Shown piece after piece: positions 1 to 11,109 of a DNA stretch of 64,000 nt; the first letter of the stretch is position 1, and every line of letters begins with the position of its first letter. Source of the stretch: Cordylochernes scorpioides (lineage: Eukaryota > Arthropoda > Arachnida > Pseudoscorpiones > Chernetidae); NCBI GenBank assembly GCA_030710605.1, contig CP092877.1, forward strand, positions 44,066,406 to 44,130,405. The letters are read 5' to 3'. The position numbers were made by a program, and so were the translations under genes. The notes beneath the pieces were generated by a model, which was not told the DNA's origin, searched no databases, and was given only the letters and a program-made list of their open reading frames with translations.

Positions 1-23
1 GATAGTCCATAAATAAATCTTTA

Positions 24-176
24 AATAAAAAGGCATATATTGGATCAAAATATCATTTATTTTACCAATATTTCAGTTGGCTGAACGCCAACCTTTATCA
101 ACCTTTAACATTTTAAAGTGTGTCAACAACCTGGTAAAATAAATGATATTTTGATCCAATATATACTTTTTTATTT
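24..176. repeat. Foldback/MITE-like inverted repeat
   Basis: Arms of about 42 bp (27-70 and 134-175) are reverse complements around a loop of about 65 bp. The arm text, with a gatccaatatat core, recurs at 41030-41060 beside a TA-rich tract, so this is a dispersed family. No coding capacity is seen. It lies in the DNA2 intron after exon 11. Confidence 0.6.
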
Positions 177-180
177 AAAC

Positions 181-182
<2 letters not shown>

Positions 183-217
<35 letters not shown>
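183..217. repeat. (TA)n microsatellite
   Basis: An uninterrupted TA dinucleotide run follows directly on the foldback repeat. The same element-plus-(TA)n arrangement occurs near 41010-41082. Confidence 0.9.
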
Positions 218-222
<5 letters not shown>

Positions 223-282
223 ACATTCTAACATGTGGGCATTGCATCTCAAGATGGTAATCTCAGTGTGTAGTAAGGTTAC

Positions 283-479
283 CTGGCTTTCTTTGAGCGC
301 ACCACAGGCTGGAGTTGTTGGGGATCTCCGACTAGGATGAAACGTTTGGCAAAGAAGAGTGGGCTCAGACACATGGCTTGAACAACTTGCGCGGCTTCAT
401 CCACCACGCAGAAGTCAAACTTGTCCTGGCTGATGATTTGTAGCTGATGAGCGCTTGTACAGGTGGTGCCCACCACTTT
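283..479 (-). CDS. DNA2: DNA2 exon 11: helicase motifs II and III
   Basis: This is the last DNA2 exon in the window, about residues 722-786 of the spliced product. It carries the superfamily 1 Walker B motif FDFCVVDEAAQ and motif III FILVGDPQQLQP, which couple ATP hydrolysis to 5'-3' translocation. The acceptor is ...tgtgtag before AAAGTGG and the donor is GCCAG before gtaacc. The exon starts in phase 0, matching the end of exon 10, and ends in phase 2. Helicase motifs IV-VI must lie beyond base 1. The DEAA form of the DEAx box is normal for DNA2/Upf1-like helicases. DNA2 was recognised from remembered family sequence, not by a search. Confidence 0.95.
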
Positions 480-889
480 CTACACAGAGTAGCATGGTTT
501 CAGAATGTATATATTGTTGCATCATAGCTAATGCACCTATTTTATTTTAATTTCTAATATTTTTTTTATATATTTTATATTCAAATTTATATTTCATATT
601 TATTTATTTTATTAAACAGAATATATATATTATAAACTGAATATATGTATTATAGAATCACCATTTGTATTTAGGTACACTGTGTGACTTCACTGCTCTC
701 TTTGATGTGAGAAATAAATAATTCTGGAGGCTACTTAAAGTAGAGTTATCTCATTATTCCCTTATATAAATTTGTAGGATGGTTGAAACACGCTCTGGTA
801 TGATACAAGACCCGGCACAGGAGAGAATCAAGGTTGAAGAGTCTGCCACGCCGCAACCTGGTGCAACAATACCTAACTCTATACATATG
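480..889. other. Intron 10 sequence, nothing recognised
   Basis: AT-rich intronic DNA with no ORF or repeat that I could match inside the window. Confidence 0.5.
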
Positions 890-1094
890 TACTCATGGAC
901 AAAAATTAAGGAAGTTGCACCTTTTTAACATGTATATTGAGACAATAACTCTGAAAGATATTACAGTGACCTTTATTGAAGATACACAAGATAACTAAGT
1001 GTGAACAAAATTCCCTTTGCTTCCTTAAAAAATAATAATAATAATAATACCGACATAAAAATATGAAACTCTCTAAGTTTTGTTCATGAGTGTA
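890..1094. mobile_element. Tc1/mariner-like MITE, family A
   Basis: About 200 bp with inverted ends reading CTCATGGACAAAA at the left and its reverse complement at the right, flanked by TA. There is no ORF. Relatives lie at 42052-42257, 44230-44296 and 50090-50310. The TA target suggests a Tc1/mariner transposase acting in trans. Confidence 0.65.
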
Positions 1095-1379
1095 AGTGGT
1101 GGAATCTCTTGCTTTTAACAGCCTTTACCATACAATTGCAATGCTCAACTGACCTGCAATGAGTTAAACCATCACATATTTTAACAGTCAAGGGCCTATT
1201 TTCCACCAGTTTTACCTAGTTCCCAGAAAAGTACACTTCTGGTAATGCAGTGACAAAGATTAGAATAGGGCCATTTTACTAGCCTTCCATCAACGCACTT
1301 TAGAATATGATAATTCGACGGTCCCAAGTTTTATGTACCAATTATTTTACCCCTGATTATACCAAAAACATGGTGATGG

Positions 1380-1821
1380 TGTTGGGTGCATGGAGGAAAG
1401 AGATAGTACCTTTGTAATCTTTTCTATTAATTCTTGAAGTTTTTAAAGAGAAAAAAATATATACTTTTATGATGAAATTATTTTTATTTAATAATGAAAT
1501 TAAAGCAGAAAAATTAAAGATATTATTCTAACATATTTACAATCAGGAAACCAACTAACCTGAGAGCATCTAGCTTCACAGCAAAAACTATTATTTTTAT
1601 TTTTTTAACCAACAAAACATATGCAAAAACACCTATTGTAGATCAATCTGGCACAAGAATTTACATACATAATTCTTGGATTTCAACAAGTAATATTTTA
1701 AATATACAAAATTAAAAATACAAATTTTTAAACAATGGAATTTACACATAATAAAGATTTTAACATTTAATAATGACAATGGAAGTTTAAACATTTAACA
1801 TAAAGATGATCACATCCAACA
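1380..1821 (-). repeat. 3' LTR of Copia C1
   Basis: 442 bp with termini TGTTGGG...CCAACA on the + strand. It differs from the 5' LTR by scattered substitutions and small indels, a few percent by eye, so the insertion is not very recent. Confidence 0.95.
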
Positions 1822-2038
1822 ATCGTCCCCATGATCATCATTTCTCGTGATTTACAACATCATAGCTCTATTTACACAAAAGTATAATGAGATAGAATTA
1901 GATAAACAGGACAACACAGTGAAGGAATTTACAGATGATGCAGAGTCCCTTGTCGACTCGTACAAGTAGTGGGCTTCACACTCCCTCCTGCTTCGGGTCC
2001 TTGTCTGAAGATGAGTCTTGAATTAATTTGTAGATAGT

Positions 2039-3382
2039 TCATCTCCAAAACAGTTTCTCTATGAAACGACTTAGTTTCTCTTTAGATAAAGGTTTAGTTA
2101 GGAGGGGGGGGGGGGGGAAGTCAGCTGAGTTTAAATTACTATAAATAAATTTCAAAGTGAATTCTTCTTGTTCAACAAGTTTTCGAATGAATTGTATTCT
2201 TATATCGATATGCTTGGTTTTCATATTTTCTACACTATTCTTACAGAAATATATAGCAGACTGATTGTCACAAAATTGAATAGGTTTTCCCACATTAGGT
2301 AGTATGTCTATTTCTTTTTATATATTAAAATACCATATTATTTCTTTTACACTTTCAGTTAAGGCAATAAATTCGGATTCCATAGAACTTAATGCAATAC
2401 ACTTTTGTTTTCTCGATTTCCATGTAAATGGGGTATCATCTAGATATAGTATGTATCCACTTGTAGAATGTCTATTAGTCAAATGACTTCCCAAGTTTGC
2501 ATCAGAATATGCATTCAAGATGCCTCTATTAACATTTGATAGGTTTATTTTATAATGTTTTGTCCTAAAGACATAATTCATTAGATCTACAACGATTTTC
2601 CAATGCTGATATGTGTATCCATTACAGAATTGAGCCATTGTGTTTACTGAAAAAGAAATATCTGGTCGGCTTCTGTCTGCAAGGAAAGATAAACAACCTA
2701 TTATTGATCTATATGGGTATTTTCTCATGAGTTCAGTCTCAATCATTTCATCTTCCTTAATTTTTGGTGGTAACCAGCACCCTGTTTTAAAAGGTAAATT
2801 TACCAATGTCTTAGGTAGATCTGTAAAGCTAGTTATAAGTCTGTTTATATATGTTTCTTGATGTAAGTATATGCCCTTGTCTGTAGTTTCAAAGTTAACT
2901 CCTAACAGATATTTGACCTTTCCTAATTCCTCTATATCTAACTTTTCTTTAATAATTTGAATAGTTTTTCCAATTACAGATGCTTCTATTCCAAATAACA
3001 AGATATCATCAACATATACTATCAAGATAGCACTATTATTCATTTTATATACACAATTGCACCATTTAAAGGTCTCAAATCCTATTGAATCCAATTCTTT
3101 ATTCCATTCCTTTCCACTCTGATGTAACCCATAAATAGTCTTTTCTAAAAGACAAACTTTATCTTCACTACCTTTTAGTTTGAATCCATCAGGTTGTTGC
3201 ATGTAAATTTTTTCTTTCAAATTTCCATAAAGATAGGCTGATTTAACATCTAACTGGACATGCTTCCATCTCAGCAAAGATACTAATATTATAAACAGGA
3301 ATCTGATTATTGAAAAATTTACAACTGGTGAAAAAATGTCAGTGTAATCTATTTCATATTTCTGTCTATAACCTTGTGCCAC
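2039..3382 (-). pseudogene. Copia C1 reverse transcriptase and RNase H
   Basis: The RT portion (3382-2318) starts near AQGYRQKYEIDYTDIFSPV and has the catalytic YVDDILL motif. It continues into RNase H (ALSSMESEFIALTE) and breaks at about 2318. A second ORF (2293-2039) continues with QFCDNQSAIYFCKNS to the C-terminus. An extended G run at about 2103-2117 adds a short polyproline tract before LTKPLSKEKL, where this family normally has no such insertion. The N-terminal join to integrase is also out of frame. Confidence 0.9.
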
Positions 3383-3458
3383 AAGCCTAGCTTTATATCT
3401 TTTTATATTATTTTTATCATCCCTTTTTACGCTATATATCCATTTATTACCTAATATT

Positions 3459-4664
3459 TTAACACCTTGAGGTGGGGGGATCTACTAATTTCCATACTTT
3501 CCTATCTTTCATCACCTTAAGTTCATCCTCCATTGCTTTAATCCAATTCCTTTTTTCCTGTGATTGTTGTACATCATTAAAGTTTTTAGGAAGTTCTACA
3601 TTATAGATTTCCTCATGGAAAATACCTTCGTACAAATCATCTTCTAAACAGTTTGTTTCTATTTTAACTTCATTTTTCTCGCTTATATCTGGTTTTTGTG
3701 GTCTAAATGAAAACATTTCAGAATTGAATTCAAGCTTTTGTGTTTCGCAGTATTTTTGTGCATCATTAAATGATCTTAATTTTTGATCACTAGAAGGTGG
3801 ATAATAGTATACATCTACTTGTGGTCCTGTCTTTCTAGGTACTTCTAGTCTTCTCCATTTAGTTATGTCTATTGGGGTAAGTGTATGTAAATTATGGTTA
3901 TCACTATCATTATTTTCATAAGGGTAGTTATCATCCTGTGGATAAAAAACATATTGTACTCTAGAAGCAGTACCAAATAAAGTATCTACACCTTTCTTAG
4001 CTTCATAAATATATACATGAATGGTTTCTATTACTTTTCTATCTGCTGGTAACCAAATTCTAGAACCTTTTGTTTTGTTTGCATAACCTACCATTATGCC
4101 TGAATTGGACTTAGGTTGCAATTTGTTTCTTTTTATTTTAGGGACATGTACATAAGCTGATGAGTCAAAAATTTTAAAGTGTCTTACAGAAGGTTTATGT
4201 CCTAACCATAATTCCATTTGACTTACTCCTTTAGTTAGAGCATGTTCACATCTATTTTTAGTATATATAAAGGTATTTAGGGCTTCTGCCCAGAATCTGG
4301 GTTGTAACCCACTATCTAAAAGCATTGCTTGAACACCTTCAATAGCAGTTCGATTAAACCTTTCAGCAATTCCATTTTGTTCAGGACTATAAGTTGATGT
4401 TATTTCTATTTTAATACCCAAAATTACTAGAAAATTTTCAAATTCTTTGTTACAGAATTCTAATCCATTATCTGTCCTAATACATTTTAATTTGGCATTT
4501 AATGCTCTCTCAGACTCATGCAAGTATTGCTTAAAATAGTTAAAAACTCCTGAGTTTTCTTTTAGGAAATAAACATTAACCTTTCTAGAGTAGTCATCTA
4601 TGATAGAAAGAAAATATCTACTGCCACCAAGTGATCTCATTGGTGCAGGACCCCAGATATCCAT
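3459..4664 (-). pseudogene. Copia C1 integrase
   Basis: A 401-residue ORF holds the DDE integrase core: MDIWGPAP, RTDNGLEF and QNGIAERFNRT supply the catalytic D, D and E. A linker follows to the start of RT (WIKAMEDELKVM). It is out of frame with the upstream AP segment at about 4664 and with RT at about 3450, so each break separates otherwise good domains. Confidence 0.9.
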
Positions 4665-5661
4665 ATGGACTTTTTTCTAAAGGTTTTCTAGTCAGAATTG
4701 TATAGCTAAATTTAAATGATGATCTGGTGATCTTAGCTACTTTAAATATATCACATGTGGTTGGATTACCCTTAACTTTTTCTAATCCTTTGACAGTATT
4801 CTTTTTACTCATAGAATTCAGTATTTCTGAGTTAATATGACAAAATCTTTTATGGAGAAAATTAAGATTTGAGTTATAGGAAACTGAATAATTTTGAGCT
4901 TTGGCTTTATTAGGGTATCCATTTACAATATATAATTTATCTACTCGTCTTGCTGTAAAGAAATATTCCCCATTATTTTTAAAGATTGTCATTTTACCAT
5001 TTTTCCATATAATCTTATTTCCTGCTATGTCTATGCATGATCCACTAATGAGATTCCTTCTCATGTTTGGTGCATATAAAACATTAAGTAGAGTTACCTC
5101 TACAAAGGTGTTATTTATGTCTCTTAAAACAAAGTTGATATCTCCCTTACCTAAGATTGTTGACTTGCAGTCGACATCTCCAATCAAAGCGTCCATCGGG
5201 GGCATATCCTGGTAGTTCACACCCCAATCCTTTTCTTTGCAAAAATGAGATGTAGCTGCGCTGTCTATCAGCCATTCTCCCAATTCACTAGTTGGATCAC
5301 TTGCTCTTTTGCAAATGTGGTGGAAGCTTAGAATTTCTGAGTGAAATGCAGAAGATTTTCCCATGTAGTTCTGATCCTTTCTGTAGTGTTGCCATTGAGA
5401 GTTCTTGTTTCTAAGAAAACAGTCTTTTAAAAGATGGCCAGTTTTCCCACAGAAGGAGCAATTCCTTATATCATGGGTTCTTGCTGTTCTTGGATGCACT
5501 GTTGGCTCCAGCATGCTTCCACTGCTATACTGTGCTTTTGCAGAAAAATAATTTTTCTTTTTATTTCCTTGGTACATCCTGGGAGTTTTTGTTTGATAAG
5601 CGTTTGCCACAATATCAAGTCCATCATCTTTTTTTCTTTTGTTGAATTCTTCCAGATTCAT
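4618..5661 (-). pseudogene. Copia C1 zinc knuckle, protease and pre-integrase
   Basis: A CCHC knuckle (CSFCGKTGHLLKDC) is followed by the aspartic protease signature WLIDSAATSHFC and a GAG-pre-integrase segment (FLHKRFCHIN). The ORF overlaps the gag ORF by about 40 nt in another frame, consistent with one frameshift, and ends before the integrase aspartate. Confidence 0.9.
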
Positions 5662-6223
5662 TTATTAAGTGGGCTTCAATGTTTTCAACTTTGAATTGTT
5701 TTTCTTCTAGTATGTATAGAACTTGGACAATGCCATCATAATCTTGAGGTAATTTCCTTATTAATTGAAAACATACAAGCACTTCAGGTAGATCGAATCC
5801 AGCTTCTTTAACCAGTTGTTTTTTCTCTTGGACTCTTTTTATAAATATTCCTATAGTTTCTTCATCAGGAGCAAATTTCAGTTCATAAAATTCATCAATC
5901 AAACCAGCCAGTCTGGCCCTTGAATTTGGTTCAAAATTCTGTTTTAGTATTTTCCAAGCTTCTTTTCCATCAGCAGCATTGGCAATCAAAGTTTGGTAGT
6001 TTCTTTCTACTCCTTGGTAAATTGTAGTAAAAGCCCTATCCTTCCTCCATTTGAATTCTCTTATATCTTTGGCTGTTGCCTCAGCTGGAAGATCATGTTC
6101 ATCTTCTATAATAAAATCCCAGCTTCCTCTATCAATTAGAAGGACCTTCATATCCACTTTCCAGATACTATAGTTAAAAACATTCAGCTTTGGAAAAGTG
6201 AAAATTGTATCTTTCATTTTCAA
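5624..6223 (-). pseudogene. Copia C1 gag
   Basis: A 199-residue gag (UBN2-like) ORF opens with ATG at 6223 and contains YSIWKVDMKVLL, AWKILKQNFEP and KRVQEKKQLV, typical of Copia capsid domains. It ends by frameshift near the zinc-knuckle region. Confidence 0.9.
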
Positions 6224-6371
6224 ATCTTTAATACGGCCCCAGAAACTTAGCCAATTTTTTTCTTAAATTATTTTCTTATTTTGCTATTTTCTTAAATTTT
6301 CTTAAATGACCATTATTTTCTTAAATTGCTATAGTATTCAGCTATAAGCTTGCAAGTAGGCCCATAACCAA

Positions 6372-6812
6372 TGTTGGGTGCATGGAGGAAAGAGATAGTA
6401 CCTTTGTAATCTTTTCTATTAATTCTTGAAGTTTTTAAAGAGAAAAAATATATACTTTTATGATGAAATTATTTTTATTTTAATAATGAAATTAAAGCAG
6501 AAAAATTAAAGATATTATTCTAACATATTTACAATCAGGAAACCAACTAACCTGAGTGCATCTAGCTTCACAGAAAAACTATTATTCTTATTTTTTTAAC
6601 CAACAAAACATATGCAAAAACACCTATTGTAGATCAATCTGGCACAGGAATTTACATATATAACTCTTGGATTTCAACAAGCAATATTTTAAATATACAA
6701 AATTGAAAATACAAATTTTTAAACAATGGAATTTACACATAATAGAGATTTTAACATTTAATAGAGACAATGGAAGTTTAAACATTTAACATAAAGATGA
6801 TCACATCCAACA
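6372..6812 (-). repeat. 5' LTR of Copia C1
   Basis: 441 bp, pairing with 1380-1821. The flanking GATGG (6813-6817) completes the target duplication. Confidence 0.95.
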
Positions 6813-6817
6813 GATGG

Positions 6818-7163
6818 CAACACCATGGCACTATACCAATATAAATCTAGAGCCCAGCTGTGTCATAGGGAAATTTGGAAATTGGTACCGTATAATCTCT
6901 AAAAACCTAAAATTGTGGATACTCCTGGAGGTGGTTTGCTATATCAGGGGTCAATATTTTATGTTGTTCTAAACATGTTGTAATAACCAAGTTTAAAACA
7001 ATTAAGACTTAAAACTTGTGACCTATGATTGCTTATTGTCATGTTATAAAAAAGACTGTTATAAAAAGATTTCACTCTGTATGTCTTGGTGGTGCTTATC
7101 TATTATATGGTTTATAGTAGATATAACAACTTGGTTTTAAGATAAAATACTGAGAGCACTCAC
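6818..7163. other. Intron 10 remainder, nothing recognised
   Basis: AT-rich intronic sequence between the Copia and the donor of exon 10, with no ORF or known repeat. Confidence 0.5.
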
Positions 7164-7411
7164 AGCCCCCCGGAGTACAGTCTTCAGCTGCTGGGGGTTG
7201 TCAGCGTGGCGTGCGATCAAGTTGTCCAGGGCCCGAGGTTTGAGTTCCTCAGGAGCCCGGGCCACAGGGCCGAGCCGGACAATAGAGATGTGGTGGCGCT
7301 GTAGGGGCAGGAGGATGTTGTCTACTGCGGAGTTGGTGCCCGCAGCAACCAGCACTGTGTGGCCACGCCTCACCATGAGCCGGATCATGTCCACCACACA
7401 CCGCGTCTTTC
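7164..7411 (-). CDS. DNA2: DNA2 exon 10: end of Walker A and motif Ia
   Basis: Residues of about 639-721. The first two bases complete a glycine codon begun in exon 9, so the Walker A loop GMPGTGKT is split by intron 9 between T and G-K-T. The exon continues with motif Ia (VLVAAGTNSAVDNILLPL), the ssDNA-contacting strand typical of DNA2. The acceptor is ...aatgtgacag and the donor GGGGCT before gtgagt. The phase runs from 1 at the start to 0 at the end, matching its neighbours. Confidence 0.95.
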
Positions 7412-7440
7412 CTGTCACATTAAATACATTATTTTGAAGT

Positions 7441-7673
7441 CATAAAGATAGAGGCTGCCTGGCCGGCATTCATAGCTCTTAAAATTAAAGATACTTCGGC
7501 CGAAGATTTACTGACTGAAATATAATTAATTTGAAGAGCTATAAATGCTGGCCAGGCAGCCTCTATCTTTACGATAATCAAGACCAATTTTGGTCCCGAG
7601 GTATTCAAGATGGCAAGGCAACTAGAGTGAGATAATAAAAAGATTTACTGGCCGAAGTATCTTTAATTTTGAG
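7441..7673. repeat. Nested inverted repeats (foldback element)
   Basis: The outer arm with the GCCTGGCC core (7441-7479) is inverted at 7535-7574. A second pair, 7481-7501 and 7651-7673 (with cttcggcc), is also inverted. No ORF. Possibly a MITE. Confidence 0.6.
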
Positions 7674-7744
7674 AGAAGAATTATTTTGAAGGTCATTATT
7701 TCTGGTGGTGTTGGTACTTATCTCAAGCACACCATCATGGTGTA

Positions 7745-7975
7745 CTTGATGGTAGCCCGAAGAGCATGAACTCATAAATTACACGAATTCCATGAGTTCA
7801 TGCTCCTTGAGTTGTTTCATGATAAGCAGTGGGCTCTCCGAAAGGTCCTGTTTAGTGCATCTAATGAGAGCCAAAATGTGTTCTGGAGCTGCAGGTGCCA
7901 AACTACATTTTGGGCAAGTGGGGTAGATTTTGTTATTATTTTCTATCTTCAATAACTTGAGATGGCCTGTTCTTG
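7745..7975 (-). mobile_element. LINE family A, 3' end of ORF2
   Basis: The minus strand encodes RTGHLKLLKIENNN followed by a Cys-Xaa2-Cys...His...Cys cluster (CPKCSLAPAAPEHILALI), the C-terminal knuckle after RNase H in I/Jockey-group LINEs. Strongly 5'-truncated. Relatives: 18056-18310 and 58500-58795. Confidence 0.7.
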
Positions 7976-8045
7976 ATGGTAGCACGAGGAGCATGAACTC
8001 ATGGAATTCATGTAATCCTTACACAAGGGGATAAGAAACAACAAC
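7976..8045 (+). mobile_element. LINE family A 3' tail
   Basis: Ends ...acacaaggggataagaaac plus a CAA-rich tail. The same terminal ~50 nt recurs at 16437-16470, 17906-18010, 20433-20480, 36738-36792 and 46738-46790. Confidence 0.65.
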
Positions 8046-8245
8046 ACCATGATGGTGGGTAGTAGTGTGTGCTAGCTGTGTAGTAACTGCTATCACTGTG
8101 AGTATACCACATGTATACACATTTAGAAAGCAGTTCAACTTGCATTTACAAGTATGCCAGAGCTCTGTTTGGCTACTTGCACTCATTGGTGGGTTTGGAC
8201 TTTTGAAAGAATCAGGGGCCATTGAAACAATGACTTTTTGTACAA
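8038..8245 (-). repeat. tRNA-derived SINE, truncated copy
   Basis: Matches the body of the SINE best seen at 39970-40268 (catgataatcatggtggg, then cagttcaact...gtgccagagc). The tRNA-related head is missing here. Confidence 0.7.
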
Positions 8246-8544
8246 GCATTAAAAACATTTCATGCCCAAAAGCTAGACCTCTATTTAAAAATTTTCAAAA
8301 AAAAAAAAAAGAAAGACTTATCTCTGGAAGTTTGATTTCACCTCAAAATTAAAGAAACATCGCTGGATGATTTTTGCCAAATAATAAAGCACATGGGTTT
8401 ATAATTTTAATTAGGAAGTGATCATGTCTGTAGTATCTTGTACAATTAAGTCACCCCAATAATACACTGTGTATTTATTTACACCCACCTTGGAACAGAT
8501 GTCCACCAGCAAGATCCATGACAGAGAAGGTGGATGATATTATA

Positions 8545-8719
8545 CAGTAGAACCTCCATGAGAGGACACTCACGTTAGTGGACACCTCTTTATAAAGGAC
8601 AGTTTTCATTTGCAAAATTACCATTTATACTATTTAGCAACTCTCCGGTAAGAGGACACCTCTCCCTAAAGTAAACTTTGGCTCTGCAATTAGGTGTATT
8701 TTACAGGGAGATTCTACTG
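8545..8719. mobile_element. Pogo/Tigger-like MITE, family C
   Basis: 175 bp with ends CAGTAGAACCTCC and an inverted partner, between TA dinucleotides. A 175-bp sister copy lies at 45913-46087. No ORF. Confidence 0.75.
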
Positions 8720-8759
8720 TATATATATCCAGATACATTTTAAAGAGTATTCATTAATA

Positions 8760-9432
8760 CAAGGGTGTCCCAAAAGTTCTTAAACACTTATTATATTGTA
8801 ACGTGGTTAATTTATTTACATAATTTTTAGATTGTATTGATATACATTAAGTTTTTAATAATGTCATAGCTATATAAATGCACGTAGATATACTTTAAGG
8901 GTAGACCGCTAAAGAGAATAAAGTTCATTCGAGTTTACCTCTCCTAGCGTCATTTTTCCACACGACAATATAAGATAATGTGAAATAATAGTACAAATGT
9001 GATATTGTACTGGGATAAGGTGCATAAATTAAGAAAAAGGCATCTCCTTATTGTGCAACTGAAAGTTGCTGATGGCTTGCGCCATCTATCGAAAAAAAAA
9101 TCAACTATTCTCGTTGATTTTTAATTATTCCAGAATTGGCCAAATACCCAATCTTGATTAATCGAAAAAAGCTAATCACGGACGCGTTTTGGGTTGTTGG
9201 CCCTCATCAGCCTGGTGCAAGCTCTACCTCAACGACCAAAAAGACGGTCATTCAGGCATCCTGAAAAATCATGAAATGGGTAGTTAAGGCCAGAATTGCG
9301 TGAGACTGTGATACAATGTTAAAAAATAGTACAAATGTGATATTGTACTGGGATAAGGTATATAAATTAAGAAAAAGGCATCTCTTTATCGTGCAACTGT
9401 TGTGGTGTTGACAAACTTTTGGGACAACCTTA
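8760..9432. mobile_element. Non-autonomous mariner-like element
   Basis: Ends CAAGGGTGTCCCAAAAGTT and an inverted AACTTTTGGGACAACCTTA at TA sites. The interior has no transposase and carries a hammerhead-family insertion (8978-9400). Its right end touches the next mariner. Confidence 0.6.
8978..9400 (-). mobile_element. Hammerhead-bearing retroelement, degenerate copy
   Basis: An ~80-bp direct repeat (8985-9057 and 9317-9392, starting atagtacaaatg) bounds it, like the pLTRs of Penelope-like elements. On the minus strand near 9172-9215 lie CTGATGA (9210-9204), a short GC stem, AAAA where GAAA is expected, and CGCGTC. Stem I no longer pairs, so it is a decayed relative of the ribozyme at 14300. 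Confidence 0.6.
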
Positions 9433-9436
9433 TATA

Positions 9437-10728
9437 CGAGGGGTGTCCCAAAAGTCCGTGGCCCGACCATGAGAACGAAATCTTAGAAACTAATAAATTT
9501 TACCATATATACCTTAAAGCCTTGTATAAAGATATGTACATTTTTAAGTTTCTACAACTAACCGTTTTTTGTTATAGGTTCTGAAAGAGGACAAGAAACA
9601 GGAATCATCTAAAATGTAGACAAACGAGATTCGTGCTGTAATAAAATATCTTTGTAAGAAAGGAATGTCGCCGAAGGAAATCTATGAAGATATGGTGGAT
9701 ACATTAAGGGAAGATGCTCCTTCCTATAGCACAGTAAAAAAATGGGTAGCTGCGTTTAAACTAAGGAGGATCAGCACCGAAGACGAACATGGACCAGGAA
9801 GACCTGTTGAGTCAGTTACTCAAGAAAACATCGACAAGATACATGATTTGGTTATGTTGGACAGAAGAATGACAGTTCGTCAGATAGAAGAGACCTTGGG
9901 TATTCCAAAAACAACAGTGGATCGGATCATGAGAGAACACTTGGGCCTCAGGAAGATTTCTGCCCGTTGGGTTACCAAACTTTTGACACCCGATCAAAAG
10001 GCTGTAAGGAGAAAGTTATCTTCGGACAATCTTGCGTTATTTGAAGCCAATCCAGAGGAATTTGTTAATAGATTTGTTACCATGGATGAGACTTGGGCCC
10101 ATCACTTTACACCAGAGTCCAAGCAACAATCCATGTAATGGAGACACTCCGGTTCCCCTCCCCCCAAGAAAGCCAAGACAGTTCCATCAGTAGGGAAGGT
10201 TATGTTGTCTGTCTTTTGGGATTCCGAGGGTGTACTTCTTCTAGACTTTCTGAATAAGGGTCAAACCATCACTGGCAATTATTATGCAAATCTTGTGAAG
10301 CAACTACGAGAAGTTATTAAAGAAAAAAGAAGAGAAAAGCTGTCCAGGAAGATTGTTTACCATCAAGACAATGCTCCGAGTCATCGGTCGCTGCAAGCCA
10401 TGGCTACTATTTATGATTCTGGCTTTGAACTTTTACCACATGCACCCTATTCACCAGATCTAGCTCCGTCTGACTTCAACCTAATTCCTCATTTGAAAAA
10501 ATCACTTTCTGGCATTCATTTTAGGTCAGATGAAGAGGTCATTGATGCTGTAACCTCATTTTTTGAGTCACTTGAAACATCGTTCTTTTTGGAGGGTATA
10601 AAAGCATTAGAACATCGCTGGAAAAAGTGTATAGACCTTAAAGGGGATTATGTTGAAGGATAAATCATAATCATTTTATTAGTCATTTTCTTTATATGTC
10701 GGGCCACGGACTTATGGGACACCCCTCG
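9437..10728 (+). mobile_element. Mariner (DD34D) transposon, inactivated
   Basis: 1,292 bp with near-perfect inverted ends starting CGAGGGGTGTCCCAAAAGTC and flanked by TA (9435-9436, 10729-10730). It encloses one transposase gene broken by stops. Confidence 0.95.
9612..10663 (+). pseudogene. Mariner transposase, two nonsense mutations
   Basis: The family-type ATG (9612) is followed at once by TAG. Reading then stays open to a TAA at 10136-10138, after HFTPESKQQSM, and resumes in the same frame (WRHSGS) to 10663. An N-terminal paired-type HTH (residues up to GIPKTTVDRIM) precedes the catalytic triad: VTMDETWAHH, HQDNAPSH and LAPSDF, with 34 residues between the second and third aspartates (DD34D). 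Only the stops appear damaged. It may still start at 9665, but the central stop separates the first D from the others. Confidence 0.93.
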
Positions 10729-10790
10729 TATATCACATCCACTTTCTCCATCATGAATTTTACTGATGGAAGTCTGTTCATAGATGGGTT

Positions 10791-11095
10791 TGTAGTCGTA
10801 CTCTTCATTTTGACTTGTAATATAAAGTGTTTAAAAATTATATTTTTATAAAATAATGAATATGCAAAATAATAATACTTCACGATGTTTTATTTTAAAA
10901 AATGAATAATAATTTGTATATTTTTGATAACTCTGTGACCTAAAAATATAGAAGATATATAGATATACATAGTTAGTTCGTTTGGTAGATGTAAATATTA
11001 GCCACCATTTTAATTTGTCAGTTTGTATTTAAATAAAAAATAATTAATTTGATAAAAAAAAAGGCTAAGGCTATTTCTTCAAAACATCTACCACA
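10791..11095 (+). repeat. 5' LTR of Gypsy G1
   Basis: About 305 bp, TG...CA, with AT-rich U3/R sequence. It matches the 3' LTR except for the insertion and deletion noted there. Confidence 0.85.
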
Positions 11096-11109
11096 ATTGG
11101 TGAGCCGGA

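Larger units (their letters stand above)
1380..6812 (-). mobile_element. Copia LTR retrotransposon C1, decayed but structurally complete
   Basis: Two LTRs of 441-442 bp (TG...CA) bound a gag-AP-IN-RT-RNaseH order read on the minus strand. The target duplication GATGG flanks it at 1375-1379 and 6813-6817. Just inside the 5' LTR the minus strand reads TTGGTTATGGGCC, complementary to the anticodon-loop region of initiator tRNA-Met, the internal priming mode known for Drosophila copia. A G-rich tract precedes the 3' LTR. Frameshifts and stops split the polyprotein into at least five ORFs, so it cannot be autonomous. Confidence 0.95.
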
